From Patescibacteria group bacterium (GTDB lineage Bacteria; Patescibacteriota; Microgenomatia; UBA1400; MFAQ01): a stretch of DNA of 10,301 nucleotides. Where the stretch lies: the NCBI GenBank assembly GCA_018819325.1, contig JAHJQJ010000072.1:1-10301 (forward strand). The letters run 5' to 3'. Shown here piece after piece: positions 1 through 6,035 of the stretch; within the stretch, counting starts at the first letter, position 1; each line of letters starts with the position of its first letter. The translations under genes were made by a program, and so were the position numbers. The notes under the pieces are model-generated. The model was given only the letters and a program-made list of their open reading frames with translations, was not told the DNA's origin and did no database searches.

Positions 1-39
1 GTAGAAGACCCAGAATGGCAATGGTTTTATGAGCAGTAA
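1..39 (+). CDS. 3' end of an unidentified gene (C-terminal 12 residues)
   Basis: Frame 1 is open from the window edge and reads VEDPEWQWFYEQ followed by TAA at 37-39. Too little remains to name the protein. What supports real coding is that a very similar peptide, NPDWLWYYE, ends in a stop at 446-448 in the same orientation, with most base differences silent or conservative. The Trp/Tyr/acid-rich tail could be the end of a larger protein whose body lies left of the window. No function can be assigned. Confidence 0.45.
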   Translation, partial: VEDPEWQWFYEQ

Positions 40-131
40 TTAAAAAAAGACACCTTAACTTTAATGTGAATAAACTATATTAAAATTTTATTGACATTAT
101 TTTAATACACAACCTTTTCCCTCTCCTCGTC

Positions 132-150
132 ATTCTGGCTTGCCCAGAAT
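132..150. repeat. 7-bp inverted repeat (palindromic intergenic element)
   Basis: ATTCTGG (132-138) and CCAGAAT (144-150) are perfect inverted copies around a 5-nt loop, in the context GTCATTCTGG...CCAGAATC. It resembles the GTCATTCTGAGC...GAAGAATC palindromes often seen between genes in environmental bacterial genomes (recollection, not a search). CCAGAATG also occurs at 10-17 within the upstream gene end. There is no T-run next to it, so it is not a convincing terminator. Confidence 0.4.
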
Positions 151-167
151 CTACTTAGCTGAAAATA

Positions 168-204
168 CGAAAAAAGACCTCAAATTCTTTAATTGGGGTC
201 TTCT
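168..204 (-). terminator. rho-independent terminator on the minus strand
   Basis: AAGACC (174-179) pairs with GGTCTT (197-202), and the stem extends imperfectly inward to AATT pairing around a short loop. Read on the minus strand, the stem is followed at once by six T's (plus-strand A-run 170-175), the standard intrinsic-terminator layout. On the plus strand only a weak TTCTTTC follows, so it is at best weakly bidirectional. No minus-strand protein gene lies upstream of it, which points to a non-coding transcript ending here. Confidence 0.6.
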
Positions 205-367
205 TTCGATGGGCGCGGATTTTCCCCGCGACCAACTACTACTATAACAACATTTGTCAAATAAATGACAATAAACAAAATGAACCAAAGTAAAATTAAC
301 CTACTTCCTATCCTGGTTGTCCCAGGCACGCCATCATCCGATAACAGTTCAGTAAGTAGGTCTTTGT
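168..367 (-). ncRNA. candidate structured small RNA of about 200 nt
   Basis: Read on the minus strand, this stretch starts just after a promoter-like TTGCTA-N18-TATACT and ends in an intrinsic terminator. Between them are several pairings: an 8-bp closing helix (ACCTACTT 299-306 with AAGTAGGT 354-361) that encloses a 5-bp hairpin (312-316 with 322-326), a 6-bp hairpin (254-259 with 266-271), and a GC-rich 5-bp hairpin (214-218 with 226-230). There is no convincing protein frame on either strand. I do not recognise the family: the closed domain is about 60 nt, too short for tRNA, and it is only superficially like the 3' half of 5S rRNA. Promoter plus structure plus terminator is the whole case. 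Confidence 0.4.
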
Positions 368-373
368 AGATTA

Positions 374-403
374 AGTATACACATTATGTCAAGCAAATAG
401 CAA
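374..403 (-). promoter_or_regulatory. candidate minus-strand promoter
   Basis: On the minus strand TTGCTA (398-403) is followed after 18 nt by TATACT (374-379), giving a predicted start near 366-367. The direction leads into the structured region ending at the minus-strand terminator. A TTGACA also lies nearby (387-392) but has no -10 at proper spacing. It is a sequence match only. Confidence 0.35.
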
Positions 404-448
404 ATCAAAGAATTCCAAAACCCCGACTGGCTCTGGTACTACGAGTAA
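401..448 (+). pseudogene. short C-terminal coding remnant, related to the gene end at 1-39
   Basis: After an in-frame TAG at 398-400, this frame reads QIKEFQNPDWLWYYE and ends in TAA at 446-448. The last nine residues match the terminal peptide at 1-39 (DPEWQWFYE) at almost every position by identity or conservative change. Over the matching 30 bases about 21 agree, and the mismatches are mostly at third positions or give conservative changes. No start codon or ribosome-binding sequence precedes it. It looks like a fragment left by duplication or deletion of a relative of the upstream gene. Chance similarity of a short Trp-rich peptide cannot be excluded. Confidence 0.3.
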
Positions 449-491
449 GTTCCATCAAGATTATAGTTCTGCCCCCCAGCAAGGAATAAAT

Positions 492-500
492 TGATAGAAT
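492..500 (+). promoter_or_regulatory. extended -10 promoter for radC
   Basis: TGATAGAAT fits the extended -10 form TGnTAnAAT (-10 hexamer TAGAAT at 495-500). No -35 match is found 17 nt upstream, as is usual for extended -10 promoters. Only six bases separate the hexamer from the ATG at 507, so transcription would begin at or next to the start codon and give a leaderless mRNA. Confidence 0.45.
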
Positions 501-506
501 GCAATC

Positions 507-1169
507 ATGGTCAAAATTAAAGATCTGCCTAAACACAAAAGACCAAGGGAAAAACTGTTAGAAAAAGGACCAAACGCCCTTAAAGACCATGAACTACTAG
601 CCATTCTTTTAAGAACTGGCTATCAAGGGAAAAGCGCCATCGAGATAGCCAAAAGAATTCTAAAAACAATACCTTTAAAAAAACTTACCAACCTTCCCAT
701 AGAAGACCTAGCCAAACTAAAGGGTGTTGGCAAGTCAAGAGCCGCCATTATTGCCTCATCCTTCGCCATTGGGAAAAGAACGTATCAAGAAGACAACTCC
801 ATTGTCATCAAAACTCCAGAGGATGCAGTCAAGGTGGTTAGTTTCTTAAAAAACAAAAAGAGAGAGTATTTAGTAGCCATCTACCTAAACGCCAGAAAAC
901 AACTAATCACCACCAAAACCATCTCCATCGGCACTCTTACTACCAACCTCGTCCACCCCAGAGAACTATTTAGGCCGGCAATCCGAAACAACGCCGCCTC
1001 AGTAATTATCGCTCACAACCACCCATCTGGAGATACACAACCTTCAGTTGAAGACAAAAAGGTAACTCAAAAACTTATCAAGGCCGGAAAAATCCTAGGA
1101 ATTAAACTAGATGACCATATAATTATCACCAAAAACAACCACACTAGCCTGAAAGAGCTCAGCAAGTGA
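507..1169 (+). CDS. radC: RadC family JAB/MPN-domain protein
   Basis: A 220-residue protein of normal RadC length. The N-terminal part carries a helix-hairpin-helix stretch (LKGVGKSRAAIIAS, about residues 71-84). The C-terminal part carries the JAMM zinc site: E120, then H170-x-H172 within HNHPSG, S180 and D183, so all metal-binding positions are present. RadC proteins were once linked to DNA repair, but the biochemical role is still unsettled; the fold is that of metal-dependent isopeptidases, and family members are common near mobile and defence genes. It has its own extended -10 element and a 74-bp gap from the restriction operon that follows, so it is probably a separate transcript. No Shine-Dalgarno sequence precedes the ATG. 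Family assignment is firm; function is not. Confidence 0.95.
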   Translation: MVKIKDLPKHKRPREKLLEKGPNALKDHELLAILLRTGYQGKSAIEIAKRILKTIPLKKLTNLPIEDLAKLKGVGKSRAAIIASSFAIGKRTYQEDNSIVIKTPEDAVKVVSFLKNKKREYLVAIYLNARKQLITTKTISIGTLTTNLVHPRELFRPAIRNNAASVIIAHNHPSGDTQPSVEDKKVTQKLIKAGKILGIKLDDHIIITKNNHTSLKELSK

Positions 1170-1172
1170 CAT

Positions 1173-1188
1173 TATACTACAGTATACT
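1173..1188. repeat. dyad and repeated TATACT before the hsd operon
   Basis: TATACT (1173-1178), two bases, then AGTATA (1181-1186) form an inverted repeat, and AGTATACT (1181-1188) is itself palindromic. TATACT also occurs twice as a direct repeat 10 bp apart. It lies about 20 bp upstream of the hsd promoter -35. It may be an operator for a dimeric regulator or a spare -10 element; nothing in the sequence decides between these. Confidence 0.25.
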
Positions 1189-1208
1189 CATGGTGTGTAA
1201 TCAAAAGC

Positions 1209-1237
1209 TTGACTTTTCACAGACTATCTAGTAAGAT
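1209..1237 (+). promoter_or_regulatory. sigma70-type promoter of the hsd operon
   Basis: TTGACT (1209-1214) is separated by exactly 17 bp from TAAGAT (1232-1237), a close match to the housekeeping consensus with ideal spacing. The ATG of the first gene begins at 1244, six bases after the -10, so the predicted start of transcription falls on the start codon. No Shine-Dalgarno sequence could fit in such a leader. Because genes downstream are coupled through 9944, this may be the only promoter for the whole restriction and signalling cluster. Confidence 0.6.
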
Positions 1238-1243
1238 TGGATC

Positions 1244-1810
1244 ATGCCAACTACAAATAAACCTCTAAAAGACATCGCTAATATTATTTCTGGGTATACA
1301 TTTAGAAAAGCAATCGGTCCAGAAAACGTGGGGTACCAACTCATCCTACAATCAAAAAACATAAAAAACGAATCTATTATCTCTGACAAGGACTTAACAA
1401 AAATATCTTTTAAAACCACCCGTACCAATTCATTTGCAAAAAACAATGACGTTGTCATAAGCTCTAGAGGTAGTTTTCGATCTGCAGTTATAAAATCTAC
1501 CAAAAAAATTCTCGCTTCTTCCTCCGTTTACATTCTCCATATTACTGACAACCAAATCTTGCCAGAATTTTTATCTCTTTACCTCAATTCTAGTAGGGGA
1601 AATAAAAATCTCCAGAATATCACCACTGGCTCTACAATCAAATCAATACTAAAAAACGACCTAGAAAGCCTAAAAATACCAATCCCTCCATTTTCAACAC
1701 AAAAAAACCTCATCAAACTTTCTCAAAATCAAATAAATCAAGCAAAACTATTGGGTGACAAATTAACAATTAATTCAAATATACTAGAGGGAGCTTTATA
1801 TCAATTATAA
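1244..1810 (+). CDS. hsdS: Type I restriction specificity subunit, single-TRD (half-size) HsdS
   Basis: At 188 residues this is about half a usual HsdS. It shows one complete target recognition domain: the opening LKDIANIISGYTF (residues 8-20), the FAKNNDVVISSRGS segment (about 64-77), and the domain-closing KNDLESLKIPIPPFSTQKNL (137-156). A predicted helical spacer of about 30 residues follows, ending ILEGALYQL, which resembles the end of the conserved region in full-size S subunits. Half-S proteins are known to work as dimers on the methylase, reading symmetric sites. It lies 11 nt upstream of hsdM, so it is co-expressed with it, while a separate two-TRD HsdS is encoded further downstream. 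The start is fixed by the adjacent promoter. It reads as an intact half-S gene, although descent from a truncated full-length gene remains possible. Confidence 0.85.
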   Translation: MPTTNKPLKDIANIISGYTFRKAIGPENVGYQLILQSKNIKNESIISDKDLTKISFKTTRTNSFAKNNDVVISSRGSFRSAVIKSTKKILASSSVYILHITDNQILPEFLSLYLNSSRGNKNLQNITTGSTIKSILKNDLESLKIPIPPFSTQKNLIKLSQNQINQAKLLGDKLTINSNILEGALYQL

Positions 1811-1821
1811 ATAATTAACCT

Positions 1822-3339
1822 ATGACCAAATTAAGCAAAAGATACACTCAGGACAAATTAAATAAAACTCTCTGGGCAGCCGCCGACTCATCTCGCACCA
1901 CTGTGGATGGAGGAATCTACAAAGACTATGCCTTAACCATGCTTTTCTTTAAATTTTTAAGCGATCTATCAAAAAAACAACTTAAAAAGTATCAAGATCG
2001 ATACGGATCTGACAGAAAGAGAGTTGAAGAAAAAATGAAACTTGACCGTTTCTATCTGCCCGAAAAATCCAGTTTTGATTATATTTACAAAATCAGTGAG
2101 CAAGACAATATCGGAGAAGAGCTAAATAAAGCCTTGCATCGAATAGAAGAGGCCAACAAGAACAAACTAGAGGGACTGTTTAACATCGATTTCAACTCAG
2201 AGGCTACATTGGGCAAGCTTGAACAAAGAAATAGAATGATCCGAAACCTGATTCACGATTTTCACAAAATTGATTTAAGTGAAGCCAATGACGACGTAAT
2301 CGGTAATGCCTATATGTACTTAATCGAAAAATTCGGAGCAGGCGCCGGCAAGAAAGCGGGTGAGTTTTTTACTACCAAATTAGTGGCTCAATTAGTAGCT
2401 CAACTCTCACAACCCAAAAAAGGTGATCGAATTTGTGACCCCGCCTGTGGAAGTGCCGGTTTATTACTTCTGGCCGGTAAGGAGGTTGAAAAACAAGGTT
2501 CAAAAAACTATATCCTTTACGGGCAAGAGTCAAAGGGAAGCACCTATCAACTGGCCAGAATGAATGTATTTTTGCACGGCATGGACTCAGCTAGATTAGA
2601 ATGGGGCGACACTTTAAACAACCCACTCTTAGTAGAAGACGACCATCTAATGAAGTTTGATGTAGTAGTTGCCAATCCTCCCTTCTCCCTTAAGAAGTGG
2701 GGGGCAGAAAATGCTGACTCAGATACATACAAGCGCTTCCACAGGGGTATTCCACCTAAAAATAAGGGCGACTACGCCTTTATTAGCCACATGATTGAAA
2801 CTGCTAAACCCAAAACTGGTCGAGTGGCCGTCATTGTTCCTCATGGGGTTTTATTTAGAGGTTCTGTAGAAGGCAGAATCAGAGAAGCTCTACTTAAAGA
2901 AAATGTTATTGATGCCGTTATTGGACTTCTGGCTGGTCTTTTTCAAACTACCGGTATTCCGGTAGCAATTTTAGTTATCGACCGATCAAGAGAAAAAGGG
3001 GGTAAAAACGAAAATAAAAAGGACGTCTTATTTATCGAGGCCTCAAAAGAATTTAAACCTGGCAAGGCTCAAAACACATTAGCTCAAGAAAACATAGACA
3101 AAATCTACAATACCTATGTCAAACGGAAAGAAATAGAAAAATTCTCTCGCTTGGTTAAATTTAGTGAAATTGAAGAAAACGACTTCAACCTAAACATCAC
3201 CAGATATGTAGACACCTTTGAAGAAGAAGCGCCTATCGACATTCAGGCCAATCTAAAGGAACTAGAAAAACTTAATCCAGAACTAGAAAGACTTGAAAAG
3301 GAAATGAAGGGCTATTTAAAAAAACTTGGACTTAAATGA
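1822..3339 (+). CDS. hsdM: Type I restriction-modification DNA adenine methyltransferase HsdM
   Basis: A 505-residue N6-adenine methyltransferase of the Type I M subunit family, of full length. The helical HsdM N-terminal domain covers about residues 10-165. The catalytic domain follows: GEFFTT (180-185), the S-adenosylmethionine-binding motif I DPACGSAG (206-213), and the catalytic motif IV NPPF (285-288). The C-terminus (about 470-502) is charged and helical, as expected for contact with HsdS. It should methylate adenine at the site chosen by the S subunit and supply the M2S core of the restriction complex. The gene follows half-HsdS by 11 nt, and its TGA overlaps the ATG of the next gene (ATGA), implying translational coupling. 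No Shine-Dalgarno sequence is seen. No key residue is missing. Confidence 0.97.
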   Translation: MTKLSKRYTQDKLNKTLWAAADSSRTTVDGGIYKDYALTMLFFKFLSDLSKKQLKKYQDRYGSDRKRVEEKMKLDRFYLPEKSSFDYIYKISEQDNIGEELNKALHRIEEANKNKLEGLFNIDFNSEATLGKLEQRNRMIRNLIHDFHKIDLSEANDDVIGNAYMYLIEKFGAGAGKKAGEFFTTKLVAQLVAQLSQPKKGDRICDPACGSAGLLLLAGKEVEKQGSKNYILYGQESKGSTYQLARMNVFLHGMDSARLEWGDTLNNPLLVEDDHLMKFDVVVANPPFSLKKWGAENADSDTYKRFHRGIPPKNKGDYAFISHMIETAKPKTGRVAVIVPHGVLFRGSVEGRIREALLKENVIDAVIGLLAGLFQTTGIPVAILVIDRSREKGGKNENKKDVLFIEASKEFKPGKAQNTLAQENIDKIYNTYVKRKEIEKFSRLVKFSEIEENDFNLNITRYVDTFEEEAPIDIQANLKELEKLNPELERLEKEMKGYLKKLGLK

Positions 3340-4178
3340 AAACTTTAAAAAACCAAAATACAAAACTTGCTATATTTAGAGGTAAAAAAATAAGAAAAAT
3401 TATTCACAAAAATGAATGGTGGTTTTCGGTAGTAGATGTGTGTGGTGCATTATCTGAAAGCGTTAATCAGGGAGCCTATTGGAGAAAGTTAAAACAGCGA
3501 CTCAAAGAGGAGGGTAGCGAGGTCGTGACATTTTGTCACGGACTGAAATTACAAGCCTCCGATGGCAAAAAATATGAAACTGACTGTGCCAATACTGAAA
3601 ACATTTTTCGTATTGTCCAATCAATCCCATCACCAAAAGCCGAACCCTTTAAACGTTGGTTGGCCAGGGTCGGTTACGAAAGAATCCAAGAAATCGAAGA
3701 CCCAGAGCTGGCTACCAAACGCACTCGAATGCTCTACAAGACCAAAGGTTACTCCAACGCTTGGATAGAGAAAAGAATGAGAGGAATTGAGGTAAGAGAA
3801 ACCTTAACAGACGAATGGAGCCAGAGAGGCGTCAAGCAGGCCAGGGAATACGCTATTCTAACCGCTGAAATTTCAAAAGCCGCTTTTGGCATGACTCCAT
3901 CACAGTACAAAAAGTTTAAAAACTTAAAGAGAGAGAACCTTCGAGATCACATGGACGATCTTGAGTTAATCTTTAGCATGCTTGGTGAAGCTTCCACCAC
4001 AGAGATAACAAAAGTCAAAGACTCTCAAGGGTTTCCAGAAAACAAAAGGGCTGCTCAAGAGGGGGGTAGCGTGGCAGGGAAAGCCAGAAAAGATTTAGAA
4101 ACCAAAACAGGCAAAAAAATCTCCACCAAACAAAACTATCTAAAATCCCCCCAGAAACCAAAACAATTAACAAATTAG
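3336..4178 (+). CDS. dinD: Bro-N domain protein of the DNA-damage-inducible protein D (DinD) type
   Basis: A 280-residue protein starting inside the hsdM stop codon (ATGA overlap). Residues about 10-120 form a Bro-N-like domain (IHKNEWWFSVVDVCGAL near 23-39, then PFKRWLARVGYERI near 104-117). The middle (about 125-220) is helical, and the segment TTEITKVKDSQGFPENKRAA (221-240) followed by QEGGSVAGKARKDLE matches the C-terminal signature I associate with DinD-like proteins. E. coli DinD is SOS-induced and reported to inhibit RecA; Bro-N proteins also include phage antirepressors. Relatives are often found inside Type I restriction operons, role unknown. No LexA-box-like operator is seen before it, and regulation probably follows the operon. 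It could sense or protect against restriction-induced damage; this is inference. Confidence 0.8.
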   Translation: MKTLKNQNTKLAIFRGKKIRKIIHKNEWWFSVVDVCGALSESVNQGAYWRKLKQRLKEEGSEVVTFCHGLKLQASDGKKYETDCANTENIFRIVQSIPSPKAEPFKRWLARVGYERIQEIEDPELATKRTRMLYKTKGYSNAWIEKRMRGIEVRETLTDEWSQRGVKQAREYAILTAEISKAAFGMTPSQYKKFKNLKRENLRDHMDDLELIFSMLGEASTTEITKVKDSQGFPENKRAAQEGGSVAGKARKDLETKTGKKISTKQNYLKSPQKPKQLTN

Positions 4179-4185
4179 AAAAAAT

Positions 4186-4575
4186 ATGCAAAACAAAAAA
4201 AGATGTTTTATAAGTTTCGATTATGACCACGATAAAGTCTTAAAAGATTTTTTAATTGGTCAATCTAAAAAAGAGGATTCACCATTTGAAATATCAGACT
4301 GGTCAATAAAAGAACCTAGTTCTGATTGGAAAGATAAAGCTAGGACCAGAATTAAAAAATCAGAGATTGTCATTGTACTATGTGGCCATAATACTAATAC
4401 AGCTACGGGCGTATCTATTGAGTTAGAAATAGCACAAGAGGAAGATAAGAACTACTTTCTCTTAGCTGGCTATAGTAGTGGTGGAAACAAGAAGCCATCA
4501 TCGGCAAAAACAACTGATAAACTTTATTCTTGGACTTGGGATAACCTAAAAAGATTAATTCATGGAAATCGATAA
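4186..4575 (+). CDS. TIR-like domain protein (DUF1863/ThsB-type)
   Basis: A 129-residue single-domain protein, the usual size for this family. It opens with the beta-strand motif RCFISFDYDHDKVLKDFL (6-23), typical of MTH538/DUF1863 TIR-like folds. FEISDWSIKEP (34-44) follows, then the second core strand SEIVIVLCG (59-67) and TATGVSIELEIAQEE (72-86), where Glu81, or Glu79, is the likely equivalent of the TIR catalytic glutamate. The C-terminus carries YSWTWDNLKRLI (114-125). TIR-like proteins of this clan include Thoeris ThsB, which turns NAD+ into a cyclic ADP-ribose-type signal on phage infection. No ThsA is present; its partner here appears to be the membrane protein that overlaps it by 14 nt. 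It begins 7 nt after the DinD-like gene. The fold is confident; enzymatic activity is inferred. Confidence 0.85.
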   Translation: MQNKKRCFISFDYDHDKVLKDFLIGQSKKEDSPFEISDWSIKEPSSDWKDKARTRIKKSEIVIVLCGHNTNTATGVSIELEIAQEEDKNYFLLAGYSSGGNKKPSSAKTTDKLYSWTWDNLKRLIHGNR

Positions 4576-4903
4576 CAAAAAAATAATGAAAGCTAGTGAT
4601 CAGGCGTTTGAACAATATAAAACATACCTAACCAGTATTGAAAAAATAAGCGATAGGCGTGAAAATGCAAATAGATACTTTGTAACGTTAAATTCTGCAA
4701 TCATCATTTCGGGGACATTTCTCATTGAAAATGTATCAAACAAAGGATTGTTAATTTTTCTACTATTGGGTGTATTAGCACTTAGTATTTTCATTTGTAT
4801 AATATTCTATTTCCTAATTAACTCATATAAACAATTAAACACCGCCAAATTTAAATTACTCCATGAAATTGTTTCAATAAATATTTATGACCATCAAGCA
4901 TAA
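4562..4903 (+). CDS. RipA/8xMP-like two-TM membrane protein, C-terminally shortened
   Basis: A 113-residue protein with two hydrophobic segments, about residues 40-57 and 62-86, after a charged helical N-terminus. The pattern QYKTYLTSIEKISDRRENAN (18-37), then NSYKQLNTAKFKLLHEI (87-103), matches the RipA family octameric membrane protein (8xMP) signature as I recall it. Family members usually continue for several tens of residues past the HEI...YD segment; here it stops at NIYDHQA, right where the next gene begins (17-nt overlap with hsdS). The reading frame past the stop shows nothing family-like, so the end was probably lost when the hsdS side was joined. It overlaps the TIR-like gene by 14 nt, so the pair should be translated together. 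It may be a membrane effector of the TIR-like enzyme; whether the short form works is open. Confidence 0.7.
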   Translation: MEIDNKKIMKASDQAFEQYKTYLTSIEKISDRRENANRYFVTLNSAIIISGTFLIENVSNKGLLIFLLLGVLALSIFICIIFYFLINSYKQLNTAKFKLLHEIVSINIYDHQA

Positions 4904-6035
4904 AAAAATCCCAAATGGCTGGGAGGTTATGAAACTCATTAATTATTCCAAAATATTTGATGGTACACATCAAACGCCACACTATGTTAATGAAGGAATT
5001 CCATTTTATAGTGTAGAACATGTGACTTCTAATGATTTTAAAAAAACAAAGTTTATATCTGAAAATGTTTACTTTACTGAAACGAAAAGGATAGAAAGGG
5101 GAGATATTTTAATGAGTCGCATTGGTGATATTGGTACCGCTAAGTTTGTAGATTGGAATGTACAAGCTTCTTTTTATGTAACATTAGCCTTAATTAAATG
5201 CGAGGACACAGTCAATGCAAAATTTATCACATATCTGATTAACTCACAAAATTTTCAAAGAGAAATTTGGGGGAAAACTATCCATGTAGCATTTCCAAAT
5301 AAAATAAACCTTGGGGATATTGGAAAATGTGAGTCACTCCTCCCACCGCTCCACGAGCAAAACCGAATTGTGAGCGTACTGGAAACATGGGATTCATACT
5401 TAAAAAAACTTGAGAAGAAAATTGAAACCAAGAGAAAAATCAAAAAGGGTTTAATGCAACAGTTACTAACTGGCAAAAAAAGACTTCCAGGATTTTCAAA
5501 AAAATGGGGAAAAATAGCTTTAGGTAAGATTTGTAAAATACAAACTGGAAAAAAAGATGTGAATCAAGGAAATCACAACGGCATATATCCATTTTTTACC
5601 TGTGCAAAACAGCACACCTATAGTGATACATACTCTTTTGATTGCGATGCCATATTAATTGCGGGAAATGGTGATGTTGGAAACTGTCAATTTTATTCAG
5701 GAAAATTTGAAGTATATCAAAGAACATATTTGTTAAACGATTTTAAAATATTTATTCATTATATATTTCCATACCTCAAGCATTTTTTTCAAAATACTAT
5801 ATCAATACAAAAACAAATGGGGGCAATGCCTTACATAAAACTTGAAACGATACAAAATTTTAATATAAATATTCCCCATTCGAACCTAGAACAAAATGCT
5901 ATTGCCAAGATTTTAATTACGGCGGATGAGGAAATTGAAGTACTAGAGAAACAAAAAGAAAAATACGAAGATCAAAAAAAATATTTGCTAAACAACTTAA
6001 TTACTGGCAAAATCAGAGTACCAAAAAATGACTAA
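4887..6035 (+). CDS. hsdS: Type I restriction specificity subunit HsdS, two TRDs
   Basis: A 382-residue HsdS of normal length. TRD1 runs from IPNGWEV (8-14) to about 155, closing with LLPPLHEQNRIV (151-162). The central coiled region (about 163-200) ends KKGLMQQLLTGKKRLP (186-201). TRD2 (about 204-335) closes with INIPHSNLEQNAIA, and the C-terminal helical region ends KKYLLNNLITGKIRVP (364-379), a clear internal repeat of the central one, as expected of the pseudo-symmetric S fold. It determines the bipartite recognition sequence of the complex. The ATG at 4887 is preferred over a later Met because the conserved IPNGWE lies upstream of that Met. It overlaps the previous gene by 17 nt and hsdR by 8 nt. 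Asn codons favour AAT (18 AAT, 9 AAC), unlike hsdR, consistent with separate ancestry. Confidence 0.93.
   Translation: MTIKHKKIPNGWEVMKLINYSKIFDGTHQTPHYVNEGIPFYSVEHVTSNDFKKTKFISENVYFTETKRIERGDILMSRIGDIGTAKFVDWNVQASFYVTLALIKCEDTVNAKFITYLINSQNFQREIWGKTIHVAFPNKINLGDIGKCESLLPPLHEQNRIVSVLETWDSYLKKLEKKIETKRKIKKGLMQQLLTGKKRLPGFSKKWGKIALGKICKIQTGKKDVNQGNHNGIYPFFTCAKQHTYSDTYSFDCDAILIAGNGDVGNCQFYSGKFEVYQRTYLLNDFKIFIHYIFPYLKHFFQNTISIQKQMGAMPYIKLETIQNFNINIPHSNLEQNAIAKILITADEEIEVLEKQKEKYEDQKKYLLNNLITGKIRVPKND

Noticed and set aside
91..96. TTGACA as a plus-strand -35 element
   Set aside because: No -10 lies at 16-18 bp, and nothing downstream would be driven by it before the minus-strand terminator.
209..247. 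A 12-codon plus-strand frame (MGADFPRDQLLL) with three successive CTA Leu codons, like an attenuator leader peptide
   Set aside because: No leucine-related gene follows, no plus-strand promoter is convincing, and the terminator nearby points the other way.
299..361. Resemblance of the minus-strand folded domain to the 3' half of 5S rRNA or to a tRNA
   Set aside because: Only about 60 nt lie inside the closing helix, too short for either, and the 5S 5' half and the tRNA D, anticodon and T arms are absent.
1228..1503. Minus-strand frame across the start of the half-size hsdS
   Set aside because: It is antisense to a recognisable TRD, has no family-like motif, and resembles other chance antisense frames across this AT-rich cluster.
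1244..1810. Half-size hsdS as a frameshifted pseudogene
   Set aside because: It has a promoter, a complete TRD, a normal closing motif and helical tail, and joins hsdM at 11 nt, so it reads as an intact half-S gene.
4186..4575. Complete Thoeris system
   Set aside because: No ThsA (SIR2-SLOG or macro-domain effector) is encoded in the window; only the TIR-like half is present.
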